This document shows, in pieces, positions 17,868-25,185 of a stretch of 64,000 bases of DNA. The stretch's first letter is position 1. Each line of letters begins with the position of its first letter. Both the position numbers and the translations under genes were made by a program. The notes below the pieces were generated by a model that had not been told where the DNA came from, searched no databases, and saw only the letters and a program-made list of their open reading frames with translations. The stretch is from Gp6-AA40 sp963772955. GTDB lineage: Bacteria; Acidobacteriota; Vicinamibacteria; Vicinamibacterales; UBA2999. The stretch covers positions 1 to 64,000 of the forward strand of contig CAVYZF010000017.1 in the NCBI GenBank assembly GCA_963772955.1, read 5' to 3'.

Positions 17868-17924
17868 GCCCTCAGTGCGGTGCATGCACCATGCCCCAGG
17901 CCTCAACATCTCAGTGTCAACCTA

Positions 17925-18016
17925 GAACCCCTTTGAACTCTAGAGAACCGATGAACCCACTGAACCCGAACCCCTGAACCCATTGAACCATTGAACCTTT
18001 TGAACCCCCTGAACCC
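17925..18016 (-). repeat. TGAACC array, inverted partner of the left array
   Basis: About nine TGAACC or GAACCC words occur between 17925 and 18016, many at 8-9 bp spacing, for example TTGAACCAT, TTGAACCTT and TGAACCCCC. Read on the minus strand they are the same GGTTCA units as the left array, so the two form a diverged inverted pair around the S23 gene. This copy is less regular and lies about 60 bp upstream of its start codon. Confidence 0.8.
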
Positions 18017-18026
18017 AGACAAGTAC

Positions 18027-19043
18027 TCAGAAATTCATCCCCTCCCTCAGCGGGTCGTCCTCATCGAGAAGGAACGTGTGCTCGCCGGTGATCCACGCCG
18101 AGCCCTCGATTTCGGTGACGAGGGCACCGTGTTCTCCCACGCGGGAGCGGCCGCTGACTCGACCGCGAAGAAGAGCACCACTCAGCCCTTCATGCACGAA
18201 CGGCTCGCCCTCCAGGAGCAGTCCCATGGCATCGAGCACGGCCATCACCGCGGACGTGCCCGTCGCATTCGCCGAGACATCGACGGCACCGGAGCTATCG
18301 ACCGTCACGTTGCGCAGGTGCGCCTCGGGATCTTGCGCCGGGCCTGTGAAGATGACGCCACTGATCCCAGCAATGTTGGAGTCGGCGGGGTGCTCGGGCA
18401 CGACAGTCGCAGCGAGCGACGCGCAGATCTCGACGCCCATGCGACGAAGCTCTGGCAATCGGGCGGCAATGAGCGGAATCCCGGTCGCTTCGGTGTCGAC
18501 GATCGCATAGAAGGCGCCGCCGAACGCCACGTCCACACGCAACTGGCGCGTGCCAATCTTGACGGCTTCTGACGCCGCATGGACAAACGCGGGAACGTTC
18601 GTCATGGCAACCGCGTCCACGCGACGCGCGTCTCCATGCGCAATGAGCCTGGCGCGCGCGCGAACCATTCCGGCTGGCGTGTCGAAGACCAAGGGCGCCT
18701 GCACCTCGTCGACGTCGCGAGAAACGATCAGTCCACGTTCGAGCGCGATGGTTGTCGCTGCGATGATTCCGTGACCGCTCATCGATGGATAGCCCGCGGC
18801 GTTCATCAGCACGACGCCGGCATGTGCCTGCGGCGACAGTGGCTCGGTCAGGCACGCGGCGGTCATGTCGGCGTGCCCGCGCGGCGGAAGCACCACGGCT
18901 CGTCGAAGTTGGTCTGCGTTCTTCCTGAACCACCCACGCCGCTGCGTCAGCGTTCGACCATGCGGACGTGGAAATCCTTCGACGATGAGCCTGAGAGGTT
19001 GGCCTCCCGCATGAGCGTCGATAGCCTTGATGAGGCGGATCAC
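18027..19043 (-). CDS. Proline racemase superfamily protein with non-canonical active site
   Basis: The 338-residue protein follows the two-domain proline racemase/hydroxyproline epimerase fold, with IKAIDAHAGGQPLRL at the N terminus and NATGTSAVMAVLDAMG in the second half. Racemases and epimerases use two cysteines (MCGHG and SPCGTGTS). Here these are MSGHG (Ser89) and SANATGTS (Asn259), so both are replaced. Some superfamily members use Ser/Cys or Cys/Thr pairs, e.g. trans-3-hydroxyproline dehydratase, but Ser/Asn is not one I know. It may be a dehydratase-like enzyme or have lost racemase activity. Confidence 0.85.
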   Translation of the reverse strand: MIRLIKAIDAHAGGQPLRLIVEGFPRPHGRTLTQRRGWFRKNADQLRRAVVLPPRGHADMTAACLTEPLSPQAHAGVVLMNAAGYPSMSGHGIIAATTIALERGLIVSRDVDEVQAPLVFDTPAGMVRARARLIAHGDARRVDAVAMTNVPAFVHAASEAVKIGTRQLRVDVAFGGAFYAIVDTEATGIPLIAARLPELRRMGVEICASLAATVVPEHPADSNIAGISGVIFTGPAQDPEAHLRNVTVDSSGAVDVSANATGTSAVMAVLDAMGLLLEGEPFVHEGLSGALLRGRVSGRSRVGEHGALVTEIEGSAWITGEHTFLLDEDDPLREGMNF

Positions 19044-19176
19044 AGAGCGAGGCTAACACGCAGCCCGGAGGGGACGATTGCGCGCGCACTTCCGGCGAAT
19101 CACACGACAAACCGTCTGTCGCAGCGTGGCGTGTCGTTTGCACTTGACGCCGTCGCCAGCGCCTCGGAGAACGACC

Positions 19177-19788
19177 ATGGGGAATCGGCACTGGAGGCTG
19201 CTCCTGATCGGTGTGTTGTGCATCGGGCTTCTGAGTTCAGCGTTCGCATCGGCTCAGAGTTTCGGCACGGCGTATGACCGTGGTTATCGTGAGGGCGTCC
19301 AGCAAGGCGAACAGGACGGCCGCCAGGGTCGCGACCCGCAATGGGAGCGAAGTTCGATCTATCGCGACGCAGACCGTGGCTATCAGGATCGCTACGGCAG
19401 CCGCGATTCATATCGAGATGATTTCAGGCGCGGCTTCGCCTCGGGTTATCGCACCGGCTACGACCGATACCGCGGCGCCATCTACGACGAGGGTAGGCGC
19501 GATAACTCCGATCGGACGCGGTGGGAAGACCGGCGCGATCCACGCGTGCTTCGCGGCTATCAGGATCCGGCGTTCGCACGCGGATACGCCGATGGATGGG
19601 ACCACGGCGCCGACGATCGGCACGATCGCGACCGCTACGATCCCGTCCGCCACGGCAACTATCGCAGTGCCGACGATGGGTACGCGCGGTCGTACGGCTC
19701 CAAGGACGCCTACAAGAACAACTATCGATCCGGCTTCCGGCAGGGCTACGACGCCGGTTACCGGAATGGCGAGCGTTACCGCCGATGA
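19177..19788 (+). CDS. Secreted Gly/Tyr/Arg-repeat protein, unknown function
   Basis: The 203-residue protein has a clear signal peptide (LLLIGVLCIGLLSSAFASA) and a low-complexity mature part. It is built on repeats of the form GYxxGxxxG or RGYxxGW, for example YDRGYREGVQQGEQDG and FRQGYDAGYRNG. The mature chain is rich in Arg, Asp, Tyr and Gly. GGAG precedes ATG 19177; an upstream in-frame start at 19078 lacks this and would hide the signal peptide. Function not recognised. tRNA-Glu follows. Confidence 0.7.
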   Translation: MGNRHWRLLLIGVLCIGLLSSAFASAQSFGTAYDRGYREGVQQGEQDGRQGRDPQWERSSIYRDADRGYQDRYGSRDSYRDDFRRGFASGYRTGYDRYRGAIYDEGRRDNSDRTRWEDRRDPRVLRGYQDPAFARGYADGWDHGADDRHDRDRYDPVRHGNYRSADDGYARSYGSKDAYKNNYRSGFRQGYDAGYRNGERYRR

Positions 19789-19848
19789 ACGCGCGGCGTC
19801 TGGTCTCGAGCGGGAAGATCGGAGTAAGATCTGAAGTTCCTGCTCGGG

Positions 19849-19923
19849 GCCGGTATCGTCTAGGGGTCAGGACACGTGGTTCTCAGCCACGGGACCGGGG
19901 TTCGAATCCCCGTACCGGTACCA
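19849..19923 (+). tRNA. tRNA-Glu (anticodon CUC), CCA encoded
   Basis: A complete cloverleaf can be drawn. The acceptor is GCCGGTA with TACCGGT (19913-19919), with a G-U first pair. The D-stem is GTC/GAC and the anticodon stem CGTGG/CCACG with loop TTCTCAG, giving anticodon CUC at 19882-19884. There is a 4-nt variable loop and a T-stem CGGGG/CCCCG with loop TTCGAAT. The discriminator is A, and CCA is encoded at 19921-19923. Confidence 0.96.
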
Positions 19924-19929
19924 ATAGAA

Positions 19930-20058
19930 TCACGTCGGGGTCGTAGTAGTGATTTCGCGCCTGACTAGCGGAGCCCGCAGCGGGATTAGGTTCCGTAGTC
20001 TCTCGTCCCGCAGCCAGATCCCACCCCATGCCAGCAGTCCCAGCAACAGCGGGAGCAT
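19930..20058 (-). CDS. Small single-span membrane protein (42 residues)
   Basis: The short frame begins MLPLLLGLLAWGGIWLRDER, one hydrophobic helix followed by an Arg-rich tail (RLRNLIPLRAPLVRREITT). Composition and charge follow the positive-inside pattern of real small membrane proteins, and similar short proteins occur in acidobacteria as far as I recall. The ribosome binding site is weak (AAGAG). It converges on tRNA-Glu. Nothing convincing was seen between 20059 and 20261. Confidence 0.45.
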   Translation of the reverse strand: MLPLLLGLLAWGGIWLRDERLRNLIPLRAPLVRREITTTTPT

Positions 20059-20261
20059 GATCTCTTTTCAGCATTGTGTCACGCCCGACCTCCACGCTCG
20101 GCGATCAATGGCATTGTCCGGCCCACTGACGAACGATTGATCGTGAAGGCGCTTTCCCCACGCGAGCGGCGTCACGTCACGATACTCGTTCATCGTCTCG
20201 TCGACGACGCCGCGCAGCTGTTTTCGGAGTGAAGACTTACTGAGAGGTCGATCCTCCCTGA

Positions 20262-20663
20262 TCACCGCGAGCCCAGATCCACCATCCTGACGTCGGTATG
20301 CACGAAATCGTCCCCTTTGAAGAGGAGCGGCTCTCCCGTCGAGATCGCGAGTGCGTACGAGAAGCAGTCACCGTAATTCAAGCCTGCGCGATGCCGTCCC
20401 TTTCCGAAGCGGTTGAAGGCGGTGCACGCCAGCTTGCCGTGTTCCGCGTCGAGTGGTACGAGCTCGATGCCTGCCCGGCCGATGAAGTGATCCAGGTCGC
20501 GCAGCCCTTCGGCGCCGTGTCGAGCCTCGATGACAATGGAGATCTCGACGAACGTGGCGACCGACATCAGGCGAGCATCAGCGGCCTCGATGGCTTCGAT
20601 GAAGGCACGCCGTTCGGGCTCGCGTTGCAGGATGGCAACGAGCGCAGACGTGTCGATGACCAT
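20262..20663 (-). CDS. vapC: VapC-like PIN-domain toxin
   Basis: A 133-residue PIN-domain ribonuclease. The acidic catalytic residues fall in MVIDTSALVAIL (first Asp), SVATFVEISIVIE (Glu), NYGDCFSYALA and LLFKGDDFVHTD. VapC toxins cut tRNA or rRNA when released from the partner antitoxin. The ATG directly abuts the antitoxin stop codon (TAG then ATG), so the two form one operon. The family is otherwise standard in length. Confidence 0.9.
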   Translation of the reverse strand: MVIDTSALVAILQREPERRAFIEAIEAADARLMSVATFVEISIVIEARHGAEGLRDLDHFIGRAGIELVPLDAEHGKLACTAFNRFGKGRHRAGLNYGDCFSYALAISTGEPLLFKGDDFVHTDVRMVDLGSR

Positions 20664-20918
20664 CTAGCGCGGCAAACCGTGCTCGTCGTAACCGAGAATC
20701 TCGTCCGCGGATCTGGCGTCGAGGACAGGCAAGGTGGCGCAGTGCTCCGCAATGGCCTCGAGCTCATCCGCCAGTCGTCGGCGAGAGCGCTCGCGCCGCA
20801 CGCGCGCGAGGCGATCGCGGAGGGCCTTGGTCACCGCTTCGGTCTTGGTTTCACCCGTCTGTCGGGCCAACTCGGCCGCGAGCCGTTCGGCTTCTGCATT
20901 GCGGATGTTGAGGGCCAT
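20664..20918 (-). CDS. vapB: VapB-like (PSK-type) antitoxin
   Basis: The 84-residue product begins MALNIRNAEAERLAAELA and continues QTGETKTEAVTKALRDRLAR, the ribbon-helix-helix antitoxin pattern. The C-terminal tail would wrap the PIN toxin encoded immediately downstream. ATG 20918 is the natural start, although the frame continues upstream. The upstream region contains CTACAGTGTAG-like short inverted repeats that could be an autoregulatory operator; this is only suggestive. Confidence 0.85.
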   Translation of the reverse strand: MALNIRNAEAERLAAELARQTGETKTEAVTKALRDRLARVRRERSRRRLADELEAIAEHCATLPVLDARSADEILGYDEHGLPR

Positions 20919-20994
20919 ATCAATACGTGTAGACGTCCAGCTACAGTGTAGCACGCCATCCGGCTTGGCGACATTCCCCGGTACGGTAAGTGAC

Positions 20995-21096
20995 TCAGGC
21001 AGCAGCAATTGCCTGCATCGCTTCAAGCCACTGACGGATGGATTTCCAGGCGGCTTGGGGTTTGAGATTCGCGATCGTTCGGGGTACCAGCTTCAT
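20995..21096 (-). CDS. 33-residue peptide encoded by a dispersed element (copy 1, intact)
   Basis: The peptide begins MKLVPRTIANLKPQAAW, continues KSIRQWLEAMQAIAAA and ends in TGA. GGGAGG lies 4 nt before the ATG, a strong ribosome binding site. Copy 2 (24309-24410) keeps the same C-terminal reading (IANFKPQPAW, RSIRQWLEAMQ) after a 1-nt change near the 5' end. Copy 3 (29276-29372) keeps IANLKPRRGW and LRSWLE. Amino acid conservation with third-position differences argues that it was once, or still is, translated. Function unknown. It lies upstream of vapBC. Confidence 0.5.
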   Translation of the reverse strand: MKLVPRTIANLKPQAAWKSIRQWLEAMQAIAAA

Positions 21097-21270
21097 CGTT
21101 CCTCCCGTAAAGCACTGTAAGAGGACTGCTTAAGCGCCAAGATATCCGCGCTCTTTAGCGTCAGCCGCTCATGCCCGTTTTGCGCAAGTCGTCGTGGGGA
21201 ATCGCGAACTCAGGGTTTGAATCCCCCTGGGGAGACCGGCATTGGGAGGTCAGGCTGAAACAGGCGGCGA

Positions 21271-22407
21271 TCACAGGCCCGCCTTCGCAAGGCGCGCGAG
21301 CAGGCTCGGCTTCTTCGCGTGGGTTGCTCGCAGCACACCGATGCGCTGTGTGAACGCGGCGTCGCGTCCTTTCCGTCCACTCACGTCCCGCAAATCCACG
21401 AGCAGTTTCGCCGCGGCGGCGTAATCCGCCGGACGTTTGCTCCCAATCAGCGCCTCGACCCGCTGCCACGCCTGACGTTCTCGCTTCGCCAAGCCAGTCA
21501 GGTATCGATCGCGGGCGGCCTGCTCTTCCCGTTCGCGCGTCGCGCGTTCGCGAGCCTCACGCTCCCGAGCGGTCTTGCGTCGTCTCTCTGCGATCGCTTC
21601 TGCCTGAGCACGCAGCGCACCGACTGTGCGCAACGGTGAGGCGGCCGCGCGACCCTGCTCGCGCTGACGAAACCGGCGCACGAGCTCAGCTCCGACACTG
21701 CTCTCACCGCGCGCGACGCGCGCGAGCAGCGTCACATGCTCAGCCGTGTCGAGCTTGGTCAGCCATCGGGCGATGTCGCGAGCCGACGATTGCGGTTCCA
21801 CGTGTGGCGTGCCTTCCGCGGCCGCGGCCACAAGATCGCGATCGATTCCGACGATGTCGATGAAGCTGTCGAGCGCGGGAGTGGGGTTGCCGAGTCCCTC
21901 GGGCCGGGCCGGCTCGACGGCGTTGTCATCGATCTCGCAGCATTGAACATCCAGCAACCATCCCAGGTAGAGGAACCGTTCGTCGCCGCTCGCGAGCTCG
22001 GCCCGAAGCCCGATCAACGACGATAGCCAGCTGCTCCCGTCGTCCGCGGTGTCGAAGCTCTCCCCGTCACTTTCGACAGAGATGGCGACGATGACATCGC
22101 GTGCCGTCTGGCGAATCTCCAGCGTATGGCCCGCTGCGTAGCGGCGAAACGCTTTCACGTCTACGGCGCCCTTCGGATATCGGAACGCCACTTCCAGGAA
22201 TAGCCAGTGGGCGAAGTACAGCGACGCATCGAAGTACTTCCTCAGGAGATCGCGCGGGTTCGCCTTCAGGTCGCCAAAGGTGTAGTAGTTGCTGAACGAC
22301 GTGCGCGAAATCGTGGCACGCGTTGAGATCGCCCGAAGCTCACGCATCTCCCGGTCGGTCAGCGGGCGATCGATGGATCGGAACTCGTAGTATTGATATT
22401 CGCTCAT
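21271..22407 (-). CDS. Conserved protein of unknown function (378 residues)
   Basis: The product starts MSEYQYYEFRSIDRPLTDRE, and I recognise it as a widespread uncharacterised family without a mechanistic assignment. Residues 1-200 are globular, with acidic WLSSLIGLRAELASGDERFLYLGWLL. The C-terminal third is a long Arg/Glu/Ala coiled-coil (ERRRKTAREREARERATRER). ATG 22407 matches the family N terminus; a longer in-frame start at 22551 would overlap the neighbour. It lies 16 bp downstream of the 129-residue gene and is probably co-transcribed with it. Confidence 0.75.
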   Translation of the reverse strand: MSEYQYYEFRSIDRPLTDREMRELRAISTRATISRTSFSNYYTFGDLKANPRDLLRKYFDASLYFAHWLFLEVAFRYPKGAVDVKAFRRYAAGHTLEIRQTARDVIVAISVESDGESFDTADDGSSWLSSLIGLRAELASGDERFLYLGWLLDVQCCEIDDNAVEPARPEGLGNPTPALDSFIDIVGIDRDLVAAAAEGTPHVEPQSSARDIARWLTKLDTAEHVTLLARVARGESSVGAELVRRFRQREQGRAAASPLRTVGALRAQAEAIAERRRKTAREREARERATREREEQAARDRYLTGLAKRERQAWQRVEALIGSKRPADYAAAAKLLVDLRDVSGRKGRDAAFTQRIGVLRATHAKKPSLLARLAKAGL

Positions 22408-22423
22408 CGGCGCGAAGCTCCTG

Positions 22424-22813
22424 CTACCAGCGTCCCCGCGCCCATCGACGATAAGCCTCGATCCACTCCCATCCGGCGGGCGGCGGATCCGGCAACGGTA
22501 ACTCAAGAATCGGGATCGCCTGTCGTTCACGCCCGCGGTGGCAAACCGCAACGAGGCTGCCGGCTGCGGTGACGTCGATCTTCCTCACTGTAACGGTGGT
22601 CCCGAGCACAACGGTCTCGAAGGGACACCGGAGGTGCTGTTCAATCGTCGCGTGAATGCCGACGGCCTGCTCGGACTCGGTGTACGCGTCGACGATGGCT
22701 TCCTCAATCATGGCATCGAGCCGACTCGGAGCGAGTCGGCGCCGTGCGGGACGTGAGCGTGTCGGACGGTCTTTCCGTGAGTGACTTGTCATCGGCTGAT
22801 CAGAGTCGTTCAC
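22424..22813 (-). CDS. Conserved small protein of unknown function, partner of the 378-residue gene
   Basis: The protein has up to 129 residues. It has a basic N terminus (RPARRRLAPSRLDAMIEEAI), a central YTESEQAVGIHATIEQHL, and a folded C-terminal part (CPFETVVLGTTVTVRKIDVT, GRERQAIPILELPLPDPPP, EWIEAYRRWARG). The family is recognisable as conserved and sometimes loosely labelled calcium-binding, but I see no EF-hand. The start is GTG 22813 or ATG 22792. Adjacent transcription with the downstream gene suggests joint function. Confidence 0.7.
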   Translation of the reverse strand: MNDSDQPMTSHSRKDRPTRSRPARRRLAPSRLDAMIEEAIVDAYTESEQAVGIHATIEQHLRCPFETVVLGTTVTVRKIDVTAAGSLVAVCHRGRERQAIPILELPLPDPPPAGWEWIEAYRRWARGRW

Positions 22814-22878
22814 CGGTCGCCACAGACGGTATCGCGGTCAGCCCCTGAGGCTGCGTCGAGCCCGACTCTGAAGCGCGT

Positions 22879-24192
22879 GTGCGGACGATCAAGCGCGACC
22901 TCTCCTCACCGGAGGGTGTTCTGCGAAGCCTGGTGGCCTTCGCCAACACCGCCGGCGGCACCGTGCTCGTCGGCGTCGAGGATCGGACCCGTCACGTGCG
23001 CGGTGTGACCGAGCCGCTCGATCTCGAAGAACGTCTCGCGAACCTGATCAGCGACAACATCGCGCCCCGGCTCGTGCCGGAACTGGAGATTGTCCCCTGG
23101 CGTCGGAGTCATGTGGTCGCGGTGCAGGTTCATGCCAGTCCGATTCGCCCTCACTACCTGCAACGTGAAGGACTCGACGCCGGCGTCTACGTGCGAGTGG
23201 GCTCGACCAATCGAAGGGCCGACAGCGAGCTGATCGAGGAGTTGCGCCGATTCGCCCGTGGCGAAGCCTACGACGAGCAACCGGTGCCGGGCCTCGACCC
23301 TGAAGCGATCGACTTCAGAGCGGCTTCCGAGTCGTTCGCCGCGTTTCGACGCCTTCGTCGGACGGATCTGCAGACCCTGCGGCTCGTGACGAGTTATCAA
23401 GGCAGGCGCGTCCCGACTGTTGGCGGGCTGCTGTTGTTCGGTAAACGGCGGGAAGCGTCCTTTCCCGACGCCTGGATCCAGGTCGGGCGGTTCTAGGGTA
23501 TCGACCGAAGTCACATCGTCGATCGCGCCGAGATCCGTACGCACCTCGTCCCCGCTGTGGACGAGGTCATTGCGTTCGTGGAGAAACATGCCCTGCACGG
23601 AGCAGACATCGGGCGTCTTCGTCGCGAAGAGCACTGGAGCGTGCCACCCGTCGCGGTTCGCGAAGCGGTCATCAATGCCGTGGTGCATGCCGACTACGCA
23701 CAGAAGGGCGCGCCAATCCGCCTCGCCATCTTCGATGACCGCGTGGAGATCGAGAATCCCGGGCTACTGCCCTTTGGCCTGACGCTGGAAGACCTTCCTC
23801 GGGGCATCTCGAAATTGCGGAATCGTGTGATCGGTCGCGTCTTCCACGCGCTTGGGCTCGTCGAGCAATGGGGAAGCGGTATTCAGCGGATGACGGCGGC
23901 CTGTCGCGACGCCGGGCTCGCGGCGCCGGTGCTCGAAGAGATCGGAACGAGATTTCGACTAACGCTGCGTCTCGAGCGGGTTGGCCGGCCGTCGCTCGAC
24001 GAGACGGAGGAGTCGATCCTGCGACTGCTTCGCGACGGCCGTGGCCACGTGACCAGCGAGATCGCCCACGCGATCCGCCTAACGCCGAGAGCCACCCGGA
24101 CCCGGCTCCTGGGACTCGTCGGGCGCGGACTGGTTCGTGAGGTCGGGACGAGTCCTCAGGACCCGAAGCGCCGGTACTTCTTGTCGAGCTGA
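22879..24192 (+). pseudogene. AlbA_2/RecG-C-like transcriptional regulator gene interrupted by in-frame TAG
   Basis: One continuous frame encodes an N-terminal AlbA_2 (Schlafen-like ATPase/DNA-binding) domain (SLVAFANTAGGTVLVGVEDRT), a central region (VPPVAVREAVINAVVHADY; FDDRVEIENPGLLPFGLT; LVEQWGSGIQRM) and a C-terminal winged helix. It is broken by an amber codon at 23494-23496 (QVGRF-stop-GIDRSH). No frameshift is involved. The usual N-terminal 15-20 residues also lack an in-frame ATG; the first start is GTG 22879 after an upstream TGA. GTG 23557 could restart the C-terminal part (211 residues). Divergent from the conserved pair. Confidence 0.75.
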
Positions 24193-24308
24193 CGAGCGCT
24201 CGGCGGAACCTTGCTGGAGCTGTCCGAGTCGCGGACATCATCCCCGACACAAGCGAGCAGTGTCGTCAAGTACGGCGCGAGCGTGCGGCCTACTGGTCGC
24301 GAAGCTTT

Positions 24309-24410
24309 TCATGCGGCAGGAATTAGCTGCATCGCCTCAAGCCACTGACGGATGGACCTCCAAGCGGGTTGGGGTTTGAAATTCGCGATCGAAGGGGTAC
24401 CAGTTCATCA
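24309..24410 (-). repeat. Dispersed microprotein element, copy 2 (frameshifted)
   Basis: This is highly similar by eye to 20995-21096, including an exact 20-mer (TCAAGCCACTGACGGATGGA at 24337-24356 and 21023-21042) and GGGGTTTGA. One base is missing near GGTACC, so the ATG at 24408 is out of frame with the conserved peptide ending. It lies just downstream of the second PIN toxin gene. Confidence 0.65.
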
Positions 24411-24428
24411 GCAAGCCGCGACACTCAG

Positions 24429-24905
24429 CTACATATGGCGTTTCTGCGACGCTGACCGTCGAACGCGGCGCTTGATATCAACCACTTCGAGGCCACTAGC
24501 TTTCGCAACGGCTAATTGACGATCGTCGCCCGAAACGAAGCGCGTGCAGGACGTGATATGTGCCGCCGCGACATGAAGCAGGTCCAGGCTGCGGGCGAGA
24601 GTCTTCGCCGTGTAGAGTCTGGAGAACTCGCGCGCGCGTGCAAACACTTGGTCCAAGTCTGGCGACGTCGTTATCAGCCGCTGTGCCTCCACGTCCTCTC
24701 GGAGTTGTCCGAGGATCGTGTGGCACTCGTCCCGCGTGATCGCCCCACGCCCGACCAACATCTCGAACGCGTTCGGAACCTCCAGTTGGTGAAGCGGCGT
24801 GAAAGGTATCTGGGAGGCGCGCCGAACCGCGGACCGGGCCGCCTTGGAGAAGCGTTCCGTCACATACACGGAGACCAGCGCGCTCGAATCGACGTACGTC
24901 GTCAC
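24429..24905 (-). CDS. VapC-like PIN-domain toxin (second module)
   Basis: A 158-residue PIN-domain protein. Acidic residues lie in TYVDSSALVSVYV, LEVPNAFEML, LARSLDLLHVAAA and FVSGDDRQLAVA. It is a predicted Mg2+-dependent RNase toxin. Its ATG overlaps the stop of the upstream antitoxin gene (ATGA). It is larger than the first PIN protein in this window and not a close copy of it, so the two modules arrived separately. Confidence 0.88.
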   Translation of the reverse strand: MTTYVDSSALVSVYVTERFSKAARSAVRRASQIPFTPLHQLEVPNAFEMLVGRGAITRDECHTILGQLREDVEAQRLITTSPDLDQVFARAREFSRLYTAKTLARSLDLLHVAAAHITSCTRFVSGDDRQLAVAKASGLEVVDIKRRVRRSASQKRHM

Positions 24906-25162
24906 CGCTCGCCACGTCCCTCGATCACCATCTCCGATCCGCTCGGTGCGATGACGCGATCACCGAACACCGACCTGGCACGAGCGTCGAGATCGGGCCA
25001 CGGCCTGGGTGTTGCCGTCGGCCGCGCGGGCGTCAAACGAGCCACTGGTCGGCGTCGTCGGGTCACTTCTATCTCCTGCCCCCGTTCGACACGCGCCATG
25101 ACGCGCTTGAGGTTTTGCTGGAGTTCTCGCACGGACACCGTGCTCTTCGTCATGTCTGACAT
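24902..25162 (-). CDS. Phd/YefM-type antitoxin
   Basis: Up to 86 residues. STVSVRELQQNLKRVMARVERGQEIEVTRR is the Phd/YefM DNA-binding fold, here split into the stretch SVRELQQNLK and the following helix, with a basic strand and an acidic tail that would neutralise the PIN toxin. Starts are ATG 25162 or ATG 25153. It overlaps the toxin gene by 4 bp. A perfect palindrome lies directly upstream, suggesting autoregulation. Confidence 0.85.
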   Translation of the reverse strand: MSDMTKSTVSVRELQQNLKRVMARVERGQEIEVTRRRRPVARLTPARPTATPRPWPDLDARARSVFGDRVIAPSGSEMVIEGRGER

Positions 25163-25175
25163 TTTGTACTACAAA
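25163..25175. promoter_or_regulatory. Palindrome TTTGTA-C-TACAAA, candidate antitoxin operator
   Basis: A perfect 6-1-6 inverted repeat sits immediately upstream of the Phd/YefM antitoxin start. YefM-family proteins bind palindromes with a TGTACA-like core, so this is a plausible autorepression site. Binding is inferred from position and symmetry only. Confidence 0.45.
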
Positions 25176-25185
25176 CTTGGCGGGA

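Noticed and set aside
17398..18016. Possible CRISPR arrays in the GGTTCA repeats
   Set aside because: Units are 8-9 bp without spacers and there are no cas genes.
19883..20095. Frame ending VRGFEPRSRG antisense to tRNA-Glu
   Set aside because: This ending is a typical false translation of a tRNA T-arm region.
20068..20265. 65-codon minus-strand frame whose GTG overlaps the vapC stop
   Set aside because: No recognisable pattern; Arg/Asp/Ser composition looks random despite the tidy overlap.
21205..21240. T-arm-like word GGGTTTGAATCCC, possible second tRNA
   Set aside because: No acceptor, D or anticodon stems can be drawn around it.
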